A stretch of DNA of 32,358 nucleotides from Sphingomonadales bacterium (GCA_017309275.1 JAFKLT010000082.1:1-32358); one strand, 5' to 3'. Shown: positions 17,152-24,981, counted from the stretch's first letter. Numbers and translations are program-made. Notes: a model not told the origin generated them from the letters alone.

Positions 17152-17834
17152 GCCTGCTGAGGCCGGATTTCGAAGGCTGCGACCGAAGCATCGGCGATCC
17201 ATGTCGCGCCGATTGTTTCCGCCTTCGCCTCGTCGTAGCCATCGACAATCGCCCCGAACCCTTGGACGGCGCTTGCCGCCCGTTGATCTACGGTGATGAC
17301 GGACAAGCCATGGCTCTCGATCATCCGGATAAAGGCGGAAAGCGCGACGGGCGCGTCCCTCCGGAAATCGATCTTGATGCGCGCGATACGCCGCTGCGGC
17401 GCATGACGCTCGGTAATGGCAACGGCTGCCAGAACGATCAGGGCGGCAAGGCCACCGAAGATAGCGAGCTCATAAAAGCCGATGCCGAAAAGCATGCCGA
17501 GCGTTGCCGTGGTCCAGAGGGATGCAGCCGTCGTCAGTCCACGGACATTCAAACCCTCGCGGAATATGACGCCGCCGCACAAAAATCCGATCCCCGTCAA
17601 TATGCCGTGTGCCATGCGAACCGGATCGATGCGGATCACCTCGATCGGCGCATCGTTCAGCCAGGCCATCTGGTGCACGGCAGATAGCATCAACAGGCAG
17701 CAGGAAAGTGCGACGAGAATGTGCGTGCGAAGGCCCGCCGGACTCGCGCGATACTCCCGCTCGGCGCCGATGACCGCTCCGGCGATGATCGCGCCGAGGA
17801 TGGGCCAGAGCAGATCTAGGGTTATCACACTCAT
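17148..17834 (-). CDS. MgtC/SapB-family membrane protein
   Basis: A 228-aa inner-membrane protein with the MgtC core: GAIIAGAVIGAEREYRASPA followed by GLRTHILVALSCCLLML, and later GILTGIGFLCGGVIFREGLN and the LTTAASLW turn. An ACT-like C-terminal soluble domain is present (IRMIESHGLSVITVDQ). MgtC proteins are linked to Mg2+ limitation, acid or intracellular stress and modulation of ATP synthase. It starts 6 nt after the L,D-transpeptidase stop without its own Shine-Dalgarno and ends in an ATGA overlap with the FAD oxidoreductase, so it is likely translated by coupling. Confidence 0.92.
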   Translation of the reverse strand: MSVITLDLLWPILGAIIAGAVIGAEREYRASPAGLRTHILVALSCCLLMLSAVHQMAWLNDAPIEVIRIDPVRMAHGILTGIGFLCGGVIFREGLNVRGLTTAASLWTTATLGMLFGIGFYELAIFGGLAALIVLAAVAITERHAPQRRIARIKIDFRRDAPVALSAFIRMIESHGLSVITVDQRAASAVQGFGAIVDGYDEAKAETIGATWIADASVAAFEIRPQQA

Positions 17835-17840
17835 GGAGGA

Positions 17841-18917
17841 TCAGGGCTGAAGCTTGGCTGGCGTGCCGGGCTTCACCATTTGCGCGAGGCGCGCCGCGTC
17901 CCAGTTCGTGAGGCGGATACAGCCATGGCTTTCGGCATGGCCGATCGTTGCGGGTTCGCTTGTTCCGTGGATGCCATAGTGCGGCTTGTTGAGGTCGAGC
18001 CAGACGACGCCGACCGGACTGTTCGGACCGGGCTTCAGGAGCTGACTGTCCTTGTTGTCGCTGACGTCCCAGAATAGCCGGGGATTGTAGTGGAAATCAG
18101 GATTGCGGCTGACGCCCTGTATCTTCCAGTCGCCGATCGGCAGCGGGTCCTTGCTGCTCCCCATGGTGGCGGGGAATTGCGCGATGAGCTTCTCGTTCGC
18201 GCCATAGACCTTGAGGACGCCCTCGGATTTGTCGACGATCACCTTTTCCGCCTTGGGTTGGTCGGGAGCGATACCGAGCTGCTGGAGCGTGGCGCCCCAG
18301 CCGCGCTCATCCCGGTCGGCGGTCAGGCGAGCGGGGTTCGGAATATTGGGAACCCGGATAGGCTTGCCCGCGCCAACCGGGGTATTGGCCGAATTCAGCG
18401 CGACGATGAATTCGGGCGTCGTATGGAATCGTTCGGACAGAGCTTCCATGATATTGCGGTAGCCGAGCGCGGAGAGCTTGGCCTGATCGGCTGCGTCCTT
18501 CGGAAAATCGGGAACGAACGGCCCCGCGGCGAAGGCGTCGGGGATGATGACGACGCGCGTGGCCGGAACGCTCTTCCACTGGTCCAGCTTCGCAAGCGTC
18601 GCGCTGTCGAGTTTTCCCGTATCGGGCAGGCCATTCGCGACCTGGAAACCACGAAGCGCGGCCGAATAGGAAGGGCCTTCGGTACCATCGATGACCCCGG
18701 GCGAAAAACCGAGGTGATCGAGTATGACCTTCGCGCGAAGCGCCGGCGTCTCGGAAATGCTGCTATCTGTCACCTTGGCATCGACGAAATCGAGTGCGTC
18801 GGCTCGGGCCGATGTGGATACTCCCTTACCCTTCGCCTCGTCGCTGCTCTTGTTATCGGAAGAGGCGTTGCAACCGGCAAGAAAGGTCGCGGCGATCAAA
18901 CAAGGAATGATTTTCAA
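17841..18917 (-). CDS. L,D-transpeptidase lipoprotein (YkuD domain)
   Basis: Periplasmic peptidoglycan cross-linking or lipoprotein-anchoring enzyme, 358 aa. The signal peptide has lipobox FLAGC. A peptidoglycan-binding repeat (residues about 60-110, LRGFQVANGLPDTGKLDSAT) precedes a LysM-like stretch and the YkuD domain, with catalytic-site H317, H331 and C333 in HGTSEPATIGHAESHGCIRL. The start is a TTG at 18917, because the nearby ATG leads to a stop after two codons; AGAGGA lies at a suitable distance. It heads a tight run with mgtC-like and FAD-oxidoreductase genes, which suggests a shared envelope-stress role. Confidence 0.9.
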   Translation of the reverse strand: MKIIPCLIAATFLAGCNASSDNKSSDEAKGKGVSTSARADALDFVDAKVTDSSISETPALRAKVILDHLGFSPGVIDGTEGPSYSAALRGFQVANGLPDTGKLDSATLAKLDQWKSVPATRVVIIPDAFAAGPFVPDFPKDAADQAKLSALGYRNIMEALSERFHTTPEFIVALNSANTPVGAGKPIRVPNIPNPARLTADRDERGWGATLQQLGIAPDQPKAEKVIVDKSEGVLKVYGANEKLIAQFPATMGSSKDPLPIGDWKIQGVSRNPDFHYNPRLFWDVSDNKDSQLLKPGPNSPVGVVWLDLNKPHYGIHGTSEPATIGHAESHGCIRLTNWDAARLAQMVKPGTPAKLQP

Positions 18918-19078
18918 ACCATGATCCTCTTAACTTAGGTTCTTGCTCAAACGAGCAGCTGCCGCAAAAGGATGCGCGCCTATCGCTTCGACCATGTCGG
19001 GGCAGGGGCTTGCGGCGGCGGGATGCTGCCGCCATCAACGGCTTTGGGCCGTTGGCGGAATGACCGGAAAGAGGGGGT

Positions 19079-20581
19079 ATGGAATCGACGCGGATAGGCG
19101 CGCTTGGGCGCGATGCGCGGGCAAGCAGGCTGATCATCGGACTGCTGGCGCTCGGCTTTGCGGCGCTTCTTGCGGCGGCCGTCGCCACTTTCTGGGTGCA
19201 GCGTCAGAATGAGGAGAGCTCGGCGCTTGTTGCGCACACGCTTTCTGTCGAGGCGAGCCTTGGAGGGTTCGCAAGTGCGGCTGAGCGGCTCGAAACCGCG
19301 CGACGCGGATTCTTGCTGACGGCTAACCCGGAATTTTTGCGTATCATCGACCAAACCGAAACCGCAGCGCGGACGCGCCTTCAAGAGCTTTCGCAGCGCG
19401 TCGCCGACAATCCCGAACAACGCGCGCGCGTGGCGCGTCTTCGTACGCTTCTCGGCGAGTATGGGGCTTATCGCGAGAAGGCTCAGCAACTCTCCGGTGC
19501 GGCGCGTGCCGAAATGATCTCCGGCTTCATGATCGACCCCGCCGTGCTGTGCATCCGCGAGATGCGCAGCGTCGTCGAAGCAATGATCGCGGAAGAAGTG
19601 GGATTGCTGCGCACCCGCGAGGCGCAGCAACGGACGATGCAGCGTCTCTTCGGAGCCATGCTCGTTGCGACCGGCTTCCTGATTCTCGTCGTTGCGGGTG
19701 TCACGCTCTGGCTGGTGCGACGGAACCTCGCCGAGCTTCGCACATCCCGTGCCGAGCTTCGCTACCTCAACGAAGGGCTCGAGCAGATCGTTGATGCGCG
19801 AACCGGCGAACTCAAGCGCGCAAATGCCGAAATCCAGCGCTTTGCCTATATCGTCAGCCACGACCTTCGCTCGCCGCTCGTCAACGTCATGGGCTTCACC
19901 GCCGAGCTCGAAACGGCCCGTCAGTCGATCGCGGGCTATGTGAGCAAGAGCGACGCAGACGGGTGGGCGGCGCCTGACGCGACGACGCGGCTCGCGATCG
20001 AGGAGGATCTTCCGGAAGCGATCGGCTTCATCCGCTCGTCGACCCAGAAAATGGACCGGCTCATCAATGCGATCCTGAACCTGTCGCGTCAGGGACGCAG
20101 GACGCTCGCACCGGAGACGCTTGATCTCGGCGAGGTGGTGCAGGGCATCGTTGGAAGCCTTCGGCACCGCATCGACGAGACGGGCACAAGCCTCCGCGTC
20201 GATGCTTTGCCTGTAGTGGTCAACGACCGCGTCGCCGTCGAGCAGATCCTGTCCAATCTTGTCGAGAATGCGCTCAAATATCTGGAGCCGGGACGGACGG
20301 GCGTGATCGAGGTAACCGGCGGCAGCGACCTCGGACGCGCCTGGGTTTCAGTCGCCGACAATGGCCGCGGCATCGAGCCGCGCGATCACGAGCGGATTTT
20401 CGATTTGTTTCGCCGTTCGGGCGCGCAGGATCAGCCGGGCGAGGGGATCGGGCTTGCTCACGCCCGGGCGCTCGCATATCGCCTCGGCGGCTTTATCGAA
20501 GTCCAGTCCGAATTGGGTGCGGGGTCCACCTTCCGGCTGATCCTGCCCATCGAATGGCAAAGCGGAGAAGAGGATGCCTGA
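19079..20581 (+). CDS. Sensor histidine kinase with CHASE3-type periplasmic domain
   Basis: Membrane sensor kinase of 500 aa. Two transmembrane helices (about residues 18-42 and 185-212) bracket a periplasmic helical domain of CHASE3 type (AERLETARRGFLLTANPEFL). A short coiled coil leads to HisKA with the phospho-acceptor H261 in YIVSHDLRSPLVNVMGFTAE, and a HATPase domain follows with EQILSNLVENALKYLE and DNGRGIEP. The architecture resembles bacterial phytochrome-type kinases that signal to stand-alone receivers. The ATG at 19079 has GAGGGGG upstream. It overlaps the next gene, a receiver, by 8 bp. The stimulus is unknown. Confidence 0.93.
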   Translation: MESTRIGALGRDARASRLIIGLLALGFAALLAAAVATFWVQRQNEESSALVAHTLSVEASLGGFASAAERLETARRGFLLTANPEFLRIIDQTETAARTRLQELSQRVADNPEQRARVARLRTLLGEYGAYREKAQQLSGAARAEMISGFMIDPAVLCIREMRSVVEAMIAEEVGLLRTREAQQRTMQRLFGAMLVATGFLILVVAGVTLWLVRRNLAELRTSRAELRYLNEGLEQIVDARTGELKRANAEIQRFAYIVSHDLRSPLVNVMGFTAELETARQSIAGYVSKSDADGWAAPDATTRLAIEEDLPEAIGFIRSSTQKMDRLINAILNLSRQGRRTLAPETLDLGEVVQGIVGSLRHRIDETGTSLRVDALPVVVNDRVAVEQILSNLVENALKYLEPGRTGVIEVTGGSDLGRAWVSVADNGRGIEPRDHERIFDLFRRSGAQDQPGEGIGLAHARALAYRLGGFIEVQSELGAGSTFRLILPIEWQSGEEDA

Positions 20582-21020
20582 CCAACTGCCAGTCAATATC
20601 GTGATGATCGAGGACGACGAGGGGCATGCGCGCCTCATCGAGAAGAATATCCGGCGCGCCGGTATCTCGAACACGATCCATCATTTCCTCGACGGCACTT
20701 CGGCGCTGTCGTTCCTGTACGACAGCGATCACGGTCCTGTCCGTAACGGCCCGGCGCTGATCCTGCTCGATCTCAACCTGCCCGACATGAGCGGCACCGA
20801 TATATTGGCGAAGATCAAGGGCGATGGCAGCCCGCTCCGCCGGACTCCCGTCGTGGTGCTGACCACGACCGATGACAAGATCGAGATCCAGCGCTGCTAC
20901 GACCTTGGCTGCAACGTCTATATCACCAAGCCGGTGAATTATGAGAATTTCGCCGATGCCATCCGGCAGCTTGGTCTCTTCCTGTCGGTGATCCAGGTCC
21001 CCGATCCCGATCCTGCCTGA
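20574..21020 (+). CDS. Single-domain response regulator (Rcp1-like)
   Basis: A 148-aa receiver with no output domain. The acidic pair is in IVMIEDDEGHARL, phospho-acceptor D66 in LLDLNLPDMSG, and the conserved Lys K119 in YITKPVN. The longer beta3-beta4 region (SDHGPVRNGP) is typical of Rcp1-type receivers paired with phytochrome-like kinases. Its ATG lies within the 3' end of the kinase gene (8-bp overlap), so translation is coupled. The next gene, a REC-HisKA_2 kinase, starts 7 bp after its stop. It probably relays phosphate between the two kinases or to a phosphotransferase; that is inference. Confidence 0.93.
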   Translation: MPDQLPVNIVMIEDDEGHARLIEKNIRRAGISNTIHHFLDGTSALSFLYDSDHGPVRNGPALILLDLNLPDMSGTDILAKIKGDGSPLRRTPVVVLTTTDDKIEIQRCYDLGCNVYITKPVNYENFADAIRQLGLFLSVIQVPDPDPA

Positions 21021-21027
21021 GGTCTGC

Positions 21028-22080
21028 TTGCCCCATATTCTCTATATCGACGATGATGACGGCATTCGCCGCCTCGTGTCGCGTTCGCTTGCCCGCAAAG
21101 GCTTCGAGGTAAGCCTCGCGGCCAGCGGCGCGGAAGGCATCGCGATGACGAAGGAGGGCGGGCACGACCTGATTGCGGTTGACCATTATATGCCCGGGCA
21201 GGACGGTCTCGCGACGCTGGAGGCGCTGCGTGCGCTTCCCGATTGTCCGCCAATTGTCTACGTCACGGGTTCCGAGGAAAGCCGCATCGCGGTCGCCGCG
21301 CTGAAGTCCGGGGCCGACGACTATGTCGTGAAATCGGTCGGCGAGGATTTCTTCGACCTTCTCGCGAACAGCTTCGAACAGGTTCTGGACCGGGCCGAAC
21401 TGCGCCGCGAGCGACGGCGGGCAGAAGAGGAACTGCGCGCGAGCAATTTGCGGCTCGAGGCGCTGCTGAAGGAGGTCAATCACCGCGTCGCGAACAATCT
21501 TCAGATGGTGATGTCCTTTATCGCCCTGCAGGCGAAAACCCTGGGCGACAGCGCCGCGCGAGAAACGCTTGAAAAGACGCAGGCGCGTATCGCGACGATC
21601 GCTCAGGTCAACCGGCGGCTCTACACGACAGACGATGTCGAATATGTCGCGATGGATGAATATCTGGCAGGACTTGCCGCTGACCTTGCTGCGAGCTGGT
21701 CGAATGGAGACGCGCATCGCGTGATCGAAGTCTCGGCCGATCCGGTGCGCCTCTGTACCGACAAGGCCGTCGCGCTCGGGATGATTACCAACGAGTGGGT
21801 GAGCAACGCCTGCAAATATGCCTATGGCGAAGAGCATGGCGGGGTCATCCGCGTCGCCCTCCGCTTGGGCGGGAAAGGCGTTCTCGAACTGGCGGTCGAG
21901 GACGACGGGGTGGGACTTCCAGCAAATGGAGCAATCAAGGGGACCGGCCTCGGTACCCGGCTGATCGAGGCTCTCGGCCGTACGCATCGCGCCGAAGTTC
22001 ATTATGGCCCGGTGCCCGCGGCGGATGTCGGCACCCGCGCCATGATCAGCCTGCCATTGCGCGCCGGCGATCTTGCCTGA
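21028..22080 (+). CDS. REC-HisKA_2 hybrid histidine kinase
   Basis: A soluble 350-aa protein. The receiver (residues 1-120) has D52 in LIAVDHYMPGQDG, and a coiled-coil linker (about 118-145) follows. A HisKA_2 dimerisation domain has H152 in LKEVNHRVANNLQMVMSFIA, followed by a HATPase domain (ITNEWVSNACKYAYGE, VEDDGVGLP). HisKA_2 kinases in alphaproteobacteria often feed the PhyR/EcfG general stress response. The start is a TTG at 21028: no ATG is available and the receiver's first strand ILYIDDDD begins three codons later. A weak GAGG partly overlaps the preceding stop. Third gene of the signalling operon. Confidence 0.9.
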   Translation: MPHILYIDDDDGIRRLVSRSLARKGFEVSLAASGAEGIAMTKEGGHDLIAVDHYMPGQDGLATLEALRALPDCPPIVYVTGSEESRIAVAALKSGADDYVVKSVGEDFFDLLANSFEQVLDRAELRRERRRAEEELRASNLRLEALLKEVNHRVANNLQMVMSFIALQAKTLGDSAARETLEKTQARIATIAQVNRRLYTTDDVEYVAMDEYLAGLAADLAASWSNGDAHRVIEVSADPVRLCTDKAVALGMITNEWVSNACKYAYGEEHGGVIRVALRLGGKGVLELAVEDDGVGLPANGAIKGTGLGTRLIEALGRTHRAEVHYGPVPAADVGTRAMISLPLRAGDLA

Positions 22081-22170
22081 CGCGCGGCGGTGATATCTGG
22101 TCCGTCCAAACGGGGTGCCGGACATATTCCACAAGGCGCTTTCCTCGACGCCTTTCTTTGGTTGCCACGA

Positions 22171-22199
22171 TAAATAAAAAGGCCCGCCGGAGCGGGCCT
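22171..22199 (-). terminator. Rho-independent terminator of csbD-like gene
   Basis: A perfect 8-bp stem AGGCCCGC/GCGGGCCT with a 4-nt loop (22180-22199). Read on the minus strand it is followed by TTTTTATTTA (22171-22180). It lies about 40 bp downstream of the csbD-like stop, and the T-run marks it as terminating minus-strand transcription. Confidence 0.8.
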
Positions 22200-22237
22200 A
22201 GGTCCGAAGCGTAGGGGGCGCTTCGCGGGGGAAAGGA

Positions 22238-22414
22238 TCAGTTGCCGGTGCCCGGCTTGCCGGTCTTCGGTGCCTTGCCGTCTTCGATACGGCCTTCGTT
22301 GCGAAGGTCCCGGCCTTCTTGGGCCTTGCGCTGGCTTTCGGGGGAGTCGCCATTCTCATAGGCTTCTTCCTTCGCATAGCCGGCGGCTTCCTTGATCTTG
22401 CCTTTGACGCTCAT
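22238..22414 (-). CDS. CsbD-family stress protein
   Basis: A 58-aa hydrophilic protein beginning MSVKGKIKEAAGYAKEEAYE, the CsbD pattern, with a Gly/Lys-rich tail. CsbD-like proteins are abundant small general-stress proteins of unknown mechanism. The start at 22414 is chosen over a longer frame (22438) because GGAG lies 8 nt upstream and the family begins at MSVKGK. A near-consensus EcfG-type promoter lies upstream (22445-22469), and a clear terminator follows the gene. It is monocistronic and convergent with the kinase operon. Confidence 0.85.
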   Translation of the reverse strand: MSVKGKIKEAAGYAKEEAYENGDSPESQRKAQEGRDLRNEGRIEDGKAPKTGKPGTGN

Positions 22415-22444
22415 GATATTTCTCCATCTTGGTTGCACGGGATC

Positions 22445-22469
22445 AACCGGCTGAGCCAGCCGAAGTTGC
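22445..22469 (-). promoter_or_regulatory. Near-consensus EcfG-type promoter of csbD-like gene
   Basis: On the minus strand the sequence reads GCAAC, 17 nt, then GTT, against the alphaproteobacterial general-stress consensus GGAAC-N16/17-(C)GTT. There is one mismatch in the -35. The spacing would give a transcript start about 25 nt before the ATG. Confidence 0.4.
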
Positions 22470-22537
22470 CGTCGCGGAGCCTGCGATGCCGATTTTCCGG
22501 AATCGTCATAACATGGATCAAGACGGCGGTTTTACGG

Positions 22538-22563
22538 GGAACAATCGTCGTTGGCGGCGCGTC
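22538..22563 (+). promoter_or_regulatory. Near-consensus EcfG-type promoter of the 53-aa gene
   Basis: GGAAC at 22538-22542, a 17-nt spacer and CGTC at 22560-22563, against GGAAC-N16/17-CGTT. The -35 is perfect and the -10 has one mismatch. It lies about 50 nt before the ATG at 22615. Confidence 0.4.
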
Positions 22564-22614
22564 TCGCGGAGGTCTGCTCCCCCCGCAGGCGCAATCGAAG
22601 AAGAGGATGTCCCG

Positions 22615-22776
22615 ATGTCGCAGAACCCCAACCAGCAGGGCAATCAGCCGAACAAGAACCCCGGCCAGGATCGCCAGCAGGAACAGCAGGATGACGCGAA
22701 GCGTCGCCAGCCGGGCCAGGATGCTGACGATCGTCAGCAGGCCGGCAACGAAGATAAGAATCGTCAGAACCGCTAA
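22615..22776 (+). CDS. Small Q/N-rich hydrophilic protein
   Basis: A 53-aa protein made almost wholly of Gln, Asn, Asp, Lys, Arg, Pro and Gly (for example NPNQQGNQPNKNPGQDRQQ), with no hydrophobic segment, so it is expected to be disordered. The ATG at 22615 is preceded by AAGAGGA at good spacing; the frame is open far upstream, but only this start has a ribosome site. Two tandem terminators follow directly. The composition is that of desiccation/stress-type small proteins; the function is unknown. It is divergent from csbD and possibly co-regulated with it. Confidence 0.65.
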   Translation: MSQNPNQQGNQPNKNPGQDRQQEQQDDAKRRQPGQDADDRQQAGNEDKNRQNR

Positions 22777-22778
22777 AC

Positions 22779-22805
22779 AAAAGACGCGCATCGCTGCGCG
22801 CTTTT
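22779..22805 (+). terminator. First of two tandem terminators
   Basis: An A-rich/T-rich flanked hairpin: AAAAG-(A)-CGCGCA pairs with TGCGCG-C-TTTT around TCGC, with one bulged A. It begins two bases after the stop of the 53-aa gene. Confidence 0.7.
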
Positions 22806-22806
22806 G

Positions 22807-22839
22807 GCCGGGCTGCGATCCGTCGTGGCCCGGCTTTTT
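22807..22839 (+). terminator. Second tandem terminator
   Basis: A stem GCCGGGC/GCCCGGC (22807-22813 with 22828-22834) followed at once by TTTTT. It lies two bases after the first hairpin and gives strong isolation of the 53-aa gene. Confidence 0.7.
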
Positions 22840-22975
22840 ATGGCTTAGCAACTTAACCCAGGTTGTTTCGGAAGAGCGGTCACATGTTTAGCGACGGGAC
22901 GGGCAATCGTTCGTTCGCGACCCACGTGCGAGTGTCAGGGGGACTCTCGCTCGTGGCTCCCGCAGCAGAGGCCTG

Positions 22976-23005
22976 AAAGGCTCCGCCCCACCAGGCGGAG
23001 CCTTT
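22976..23005. terminator. Bidirectional-looking terminator after hydrate dehydratase gene
   Basis: A perfect 12-bp stem AAAGGCTCCGCC/GGCGGAGCCTTT with a 6-nt loop, 6 nt beyond the stop of the minus-strand NAD(P)H-hydrate dehydratase gene. T-tracts are short on both sides (TTT on minus, TTTCGTTT on plus). Confidence 0.65.
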
Positions 23006-23011
23006 CGTTTC

Positions 23012-23896
23012 TCAGGCGACCCCGCGCATCAGGCCCGGCACCAGCGGGGCAAGCTCGCGCGCAAGATAGCCGAGCGGCCCCATTGTTTCCGACAGGCGGC
23101 GACCTGCTTCCCCATGAAGCCATATACCCCAAGCGGCGGCGTCGAGCGGAGCAAGGCCTCGCGCACCAAGGCCTGCGATCAGCCCCGCAAGAACATCCCC
23201 CGACCCGCTGACCGCGAGACCGAACCCACCGCCCGCATAGGCTAGGCATGTGTCGCCGGCCATGAGATGGCTGGTCGAACCCTTGACCATCACGGCGCAA
23301 CCAAAGGTGGAGGCCGCCTCCGTCAAGGCCGCCAAAGGATCGGCGGCTACGGTCTCGCGGGTAAGACCAAGCATGGCGGCAAGCTCGCCCTCGTGCGGCG
23401 TCAGCACGATATGCGCTCCGCGTTCGCGGATCGCATCGACATGGTCGGCTGCAGCGCGGAGCGCGAAGGCGTCGAGCAGCAGGAACATGTCGTCCGGCAG
23501 CTTTGGAAGAAGATCGGCGAGAAGTGTGCGGACGCCCGTTTCATCGACCATCGCTGGCCCGAAGACGATGGCATCGTGATTGGCCATTTCGTTCAGGATC
23601 AGACCGGCGCTATCGGGCGCAATCTCGCCCGTTTCGGTTTCCGGGAGAGCCAGGACGGCGCAGGCCGGAAAGGCGATGCCGATCGGGATGGCTGCCGAGG
23701 CGATCGTCGCAATCGTAACCTTGCCGGCGCCGGCCCGGAAAGCTGCCTCGGCAGTGAGCAGCATGCCTCCGGGTACGCGGCGCGACCCACCGACGACGAG
23801 AACGCGGCCGCGGCCGTTTTTATCGACATTGTCGTGATGATCGGGGAGGGGATTGGCCTTCAGCCAGGCAGTGTTGAGCGGGACGGGTTCAGCCAC
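23012..23896 (-). CDS. nnrD: ADP/ATP-dependent NAD(P)H-hydrate dehydratase
   Basis: Metabolite-repair enzyme of the ribokinase-like YjeF C-terminal family that dehydrates damaged NAD(P)HX, in the cytoplasm. The 294-aa protein has the nucleotide-site motifs GRVLVVGGSRRVPGGMLLTA, HIVLTPHEGELAAMLG, and GSGDVLAGLIAGLGARGL with the catalytic Asp. The N-terminal epimerase domain of bifunctional Nnr is absent, so the epimerase would have to be encoded elsewhere. Translation appears to start at a GTG (23894-23896) inside the end of the histidine-phosphatase gene (8-bp overlap). A strong hairpin follows its stop. Confidence 0.88.
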   Translation of the reverse strand: MAEPVPLNTAWLKANPLPDHHDNVDKNGRGRVLVVGGSRRVPGGMLLTAEAAFRAGAGKVTIATIASAAIPIGIAFPACAVLALPETETGEIAPDSAGLILNEMANHDAIVFGPAMVDETGVRTLLADLLPKLPDDMFLLLDAFALRAAADHVDAIRERGAHIVLTPHEGELAAMLGLTRETVAADPLAALTEAASTFGCAVMVKGSTSHLMAGDTCLAYAGGGFGLAVSGSGDVLAGLIAGLGARGLAPLDAAAWGIWLHGEAGRRLSETMGPLGYLARELAPLVPGLMRGVA

Positions 23897-24650
23897 GGGC
23901 GGCGACCATCGCGTCAGGTTCGCGCGTTACCGGGACCTCTCCGGTCATTGGCGGGGTGACATTGTAGCGGGAGAGGACGAGATTGCCGTCGCGCCCTTTC
24001 GCGGGGTCGAAGCGATATTCGGTGATTGCGCAATTTGCCACGTCACCCTCCCGGTCGATCGCCAATATCTCCTTCTCCCCCAGATTCTCGATGATCGTGC
24101 GCAGGCAGAGCACCACGACTTGGTGCGCGACGATCATGACGCGGCGACCGCCATAATGCAGCGAAACGGTGTCGAGGAGCGACCTCAGGCGCAGGATGAC
24201 ATCGCACCAGCTTTCGCCCCCCGGCGGGCGATGGTAGAATTTCCCGAGCAATTTCCTGAACTCGGCTTGCTCGGGATGCGTCGCCTCGATCCCGCGATGC
24301 GTGAGCCCGTCCAATATTCCGAATTCCTTTTCGCGAAGCCGCTCGTCCACGCAGATTTTCTCGTCAGCATCGCACCCTCCGGCTTTGCGGAATATCTCCG
24401 CTGTCTGGATTGACCGGAGATAGGGGGAGGCGAGCATGATTTCGGGGCGGCCGTTTTCTTCGCCTTCGGCAAACCACTCGCCGAGCGCGCGCGATTGTTC
24501 TTCCCCCAGCCTCGACAAGGGAACGTCAACGTCGCGGTGGTCGAGTGCAATGCGGAAGTCGCCCGCCGCGTCTGCGGCATCGCGCGCAACATTGCCCGCA
24601 CTCTGGCCGTGACGCACGACCCATAATGCGGAAGGCCAGCGAGGCGTCAT
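23889..24650 (-). CDS. Histidine phosphatase family protein
   Basis: Phosphoglycerate-mutase-like phosphatase of 253 aa. The phospho-acceptor motif WVVRHGQSAGN places RHG at residues 13-15. SPYLRSIQTAE carries the second Arg, and VMIVAHQVVV the second His, which is also followed by the family's usual hydrophobic stretch. The start at 24650 is chosen because RHG lies close to the N-terminus and AGGA precedes it; the longer frame would overlap the DUF6894 gene. It is translationally coupled to nnrD by an 8-bp overlap. The substrate is unknown; the pairing suggests a metabolite-repair or nucleotide-sugar context. Confidence 0.87.
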   Translation of the reverse strand: MTPRWPSALWVVRHGQSAGNVARDAADAAGDFRIALDHRDVDVPLSRLGEEQSRALGEWFAEGEENGRPEIMLASPYLRSIQTAEIFRKAGGCDADEKICVDERLREKEFGILDGLTHRGIEATHPEQAEFRKLLGKFYHRPPGGESWCDVILRLRSLLDTVSLHYGGRRVMIVAHQVVVLCLRTIIENLGEKEILAIDREGDVANCAITEYRFDPAKGRDGNLVLSRYNVTPPMTGEVPVTREPDAMVAARG

Positions 24651-24675
24651 GTCGGAAATCCTGTCATCACCTTGA

Positions 24676-24954
24676 TTACACGCCGCTCGCCGGTTTCTGA
24701 TGCCTGGCGGTGCCGGCAGGGCGCCAATCGGCATCGACGGAGATCATCACCACCGCGAAACGTAGCTGGCCGTCGTTGTTGGTGACATTGATCCGAAGCT
24801 CCTGGTCTTTCAGCAGCAGCGAAGGATCGTCATGAATAAGTCCGCCGCCATATCGGACCGCTTCGTGCCGTGCCGCATCGTCGTCGGGCAGTTCATGACC
24901 CTGATCGTCGATGTCCTGCGCGCCATCGCAGACATGAAAAAAATAGCGTGGCAT
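24676..24954 (-). CDS. DUF6894 small protein
   Basis: A 92-aa protein starting MPRYFFHVCDGAQDIDDQGH, with ELPDDDAARHEA after it, the pattern of a small family common in rhizobia and sphingomonads (DUF6894). The ATG at 24954 has AGGAGATC upstream. It lies 27 bp after the Crp/Fnr gene and 25 bp before the phosphatase, so it may be part of a four-gene unit crp-DUF6894-phosphatase-nnrD. No function is known to me. Confidence 0.8.
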   Translation of the reverse strand: MPRYFFHVCDGAQDIDDQGHELPDDDAARHEAVRYGGGLIHDDPSLLLKDQELRINVTNNDGQLRFAVVMISVDADWRPAGTARHQKPASGV

Positions 24955-24981
24955 GTCCGATGATCTCCTGTCTCCACCAGA

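Noticed and set aside
18980-20167. 395-aa minus-strand ORF
   Set aside because: Shadow of the histidine kinase; translation rich in Arg and without any domain.
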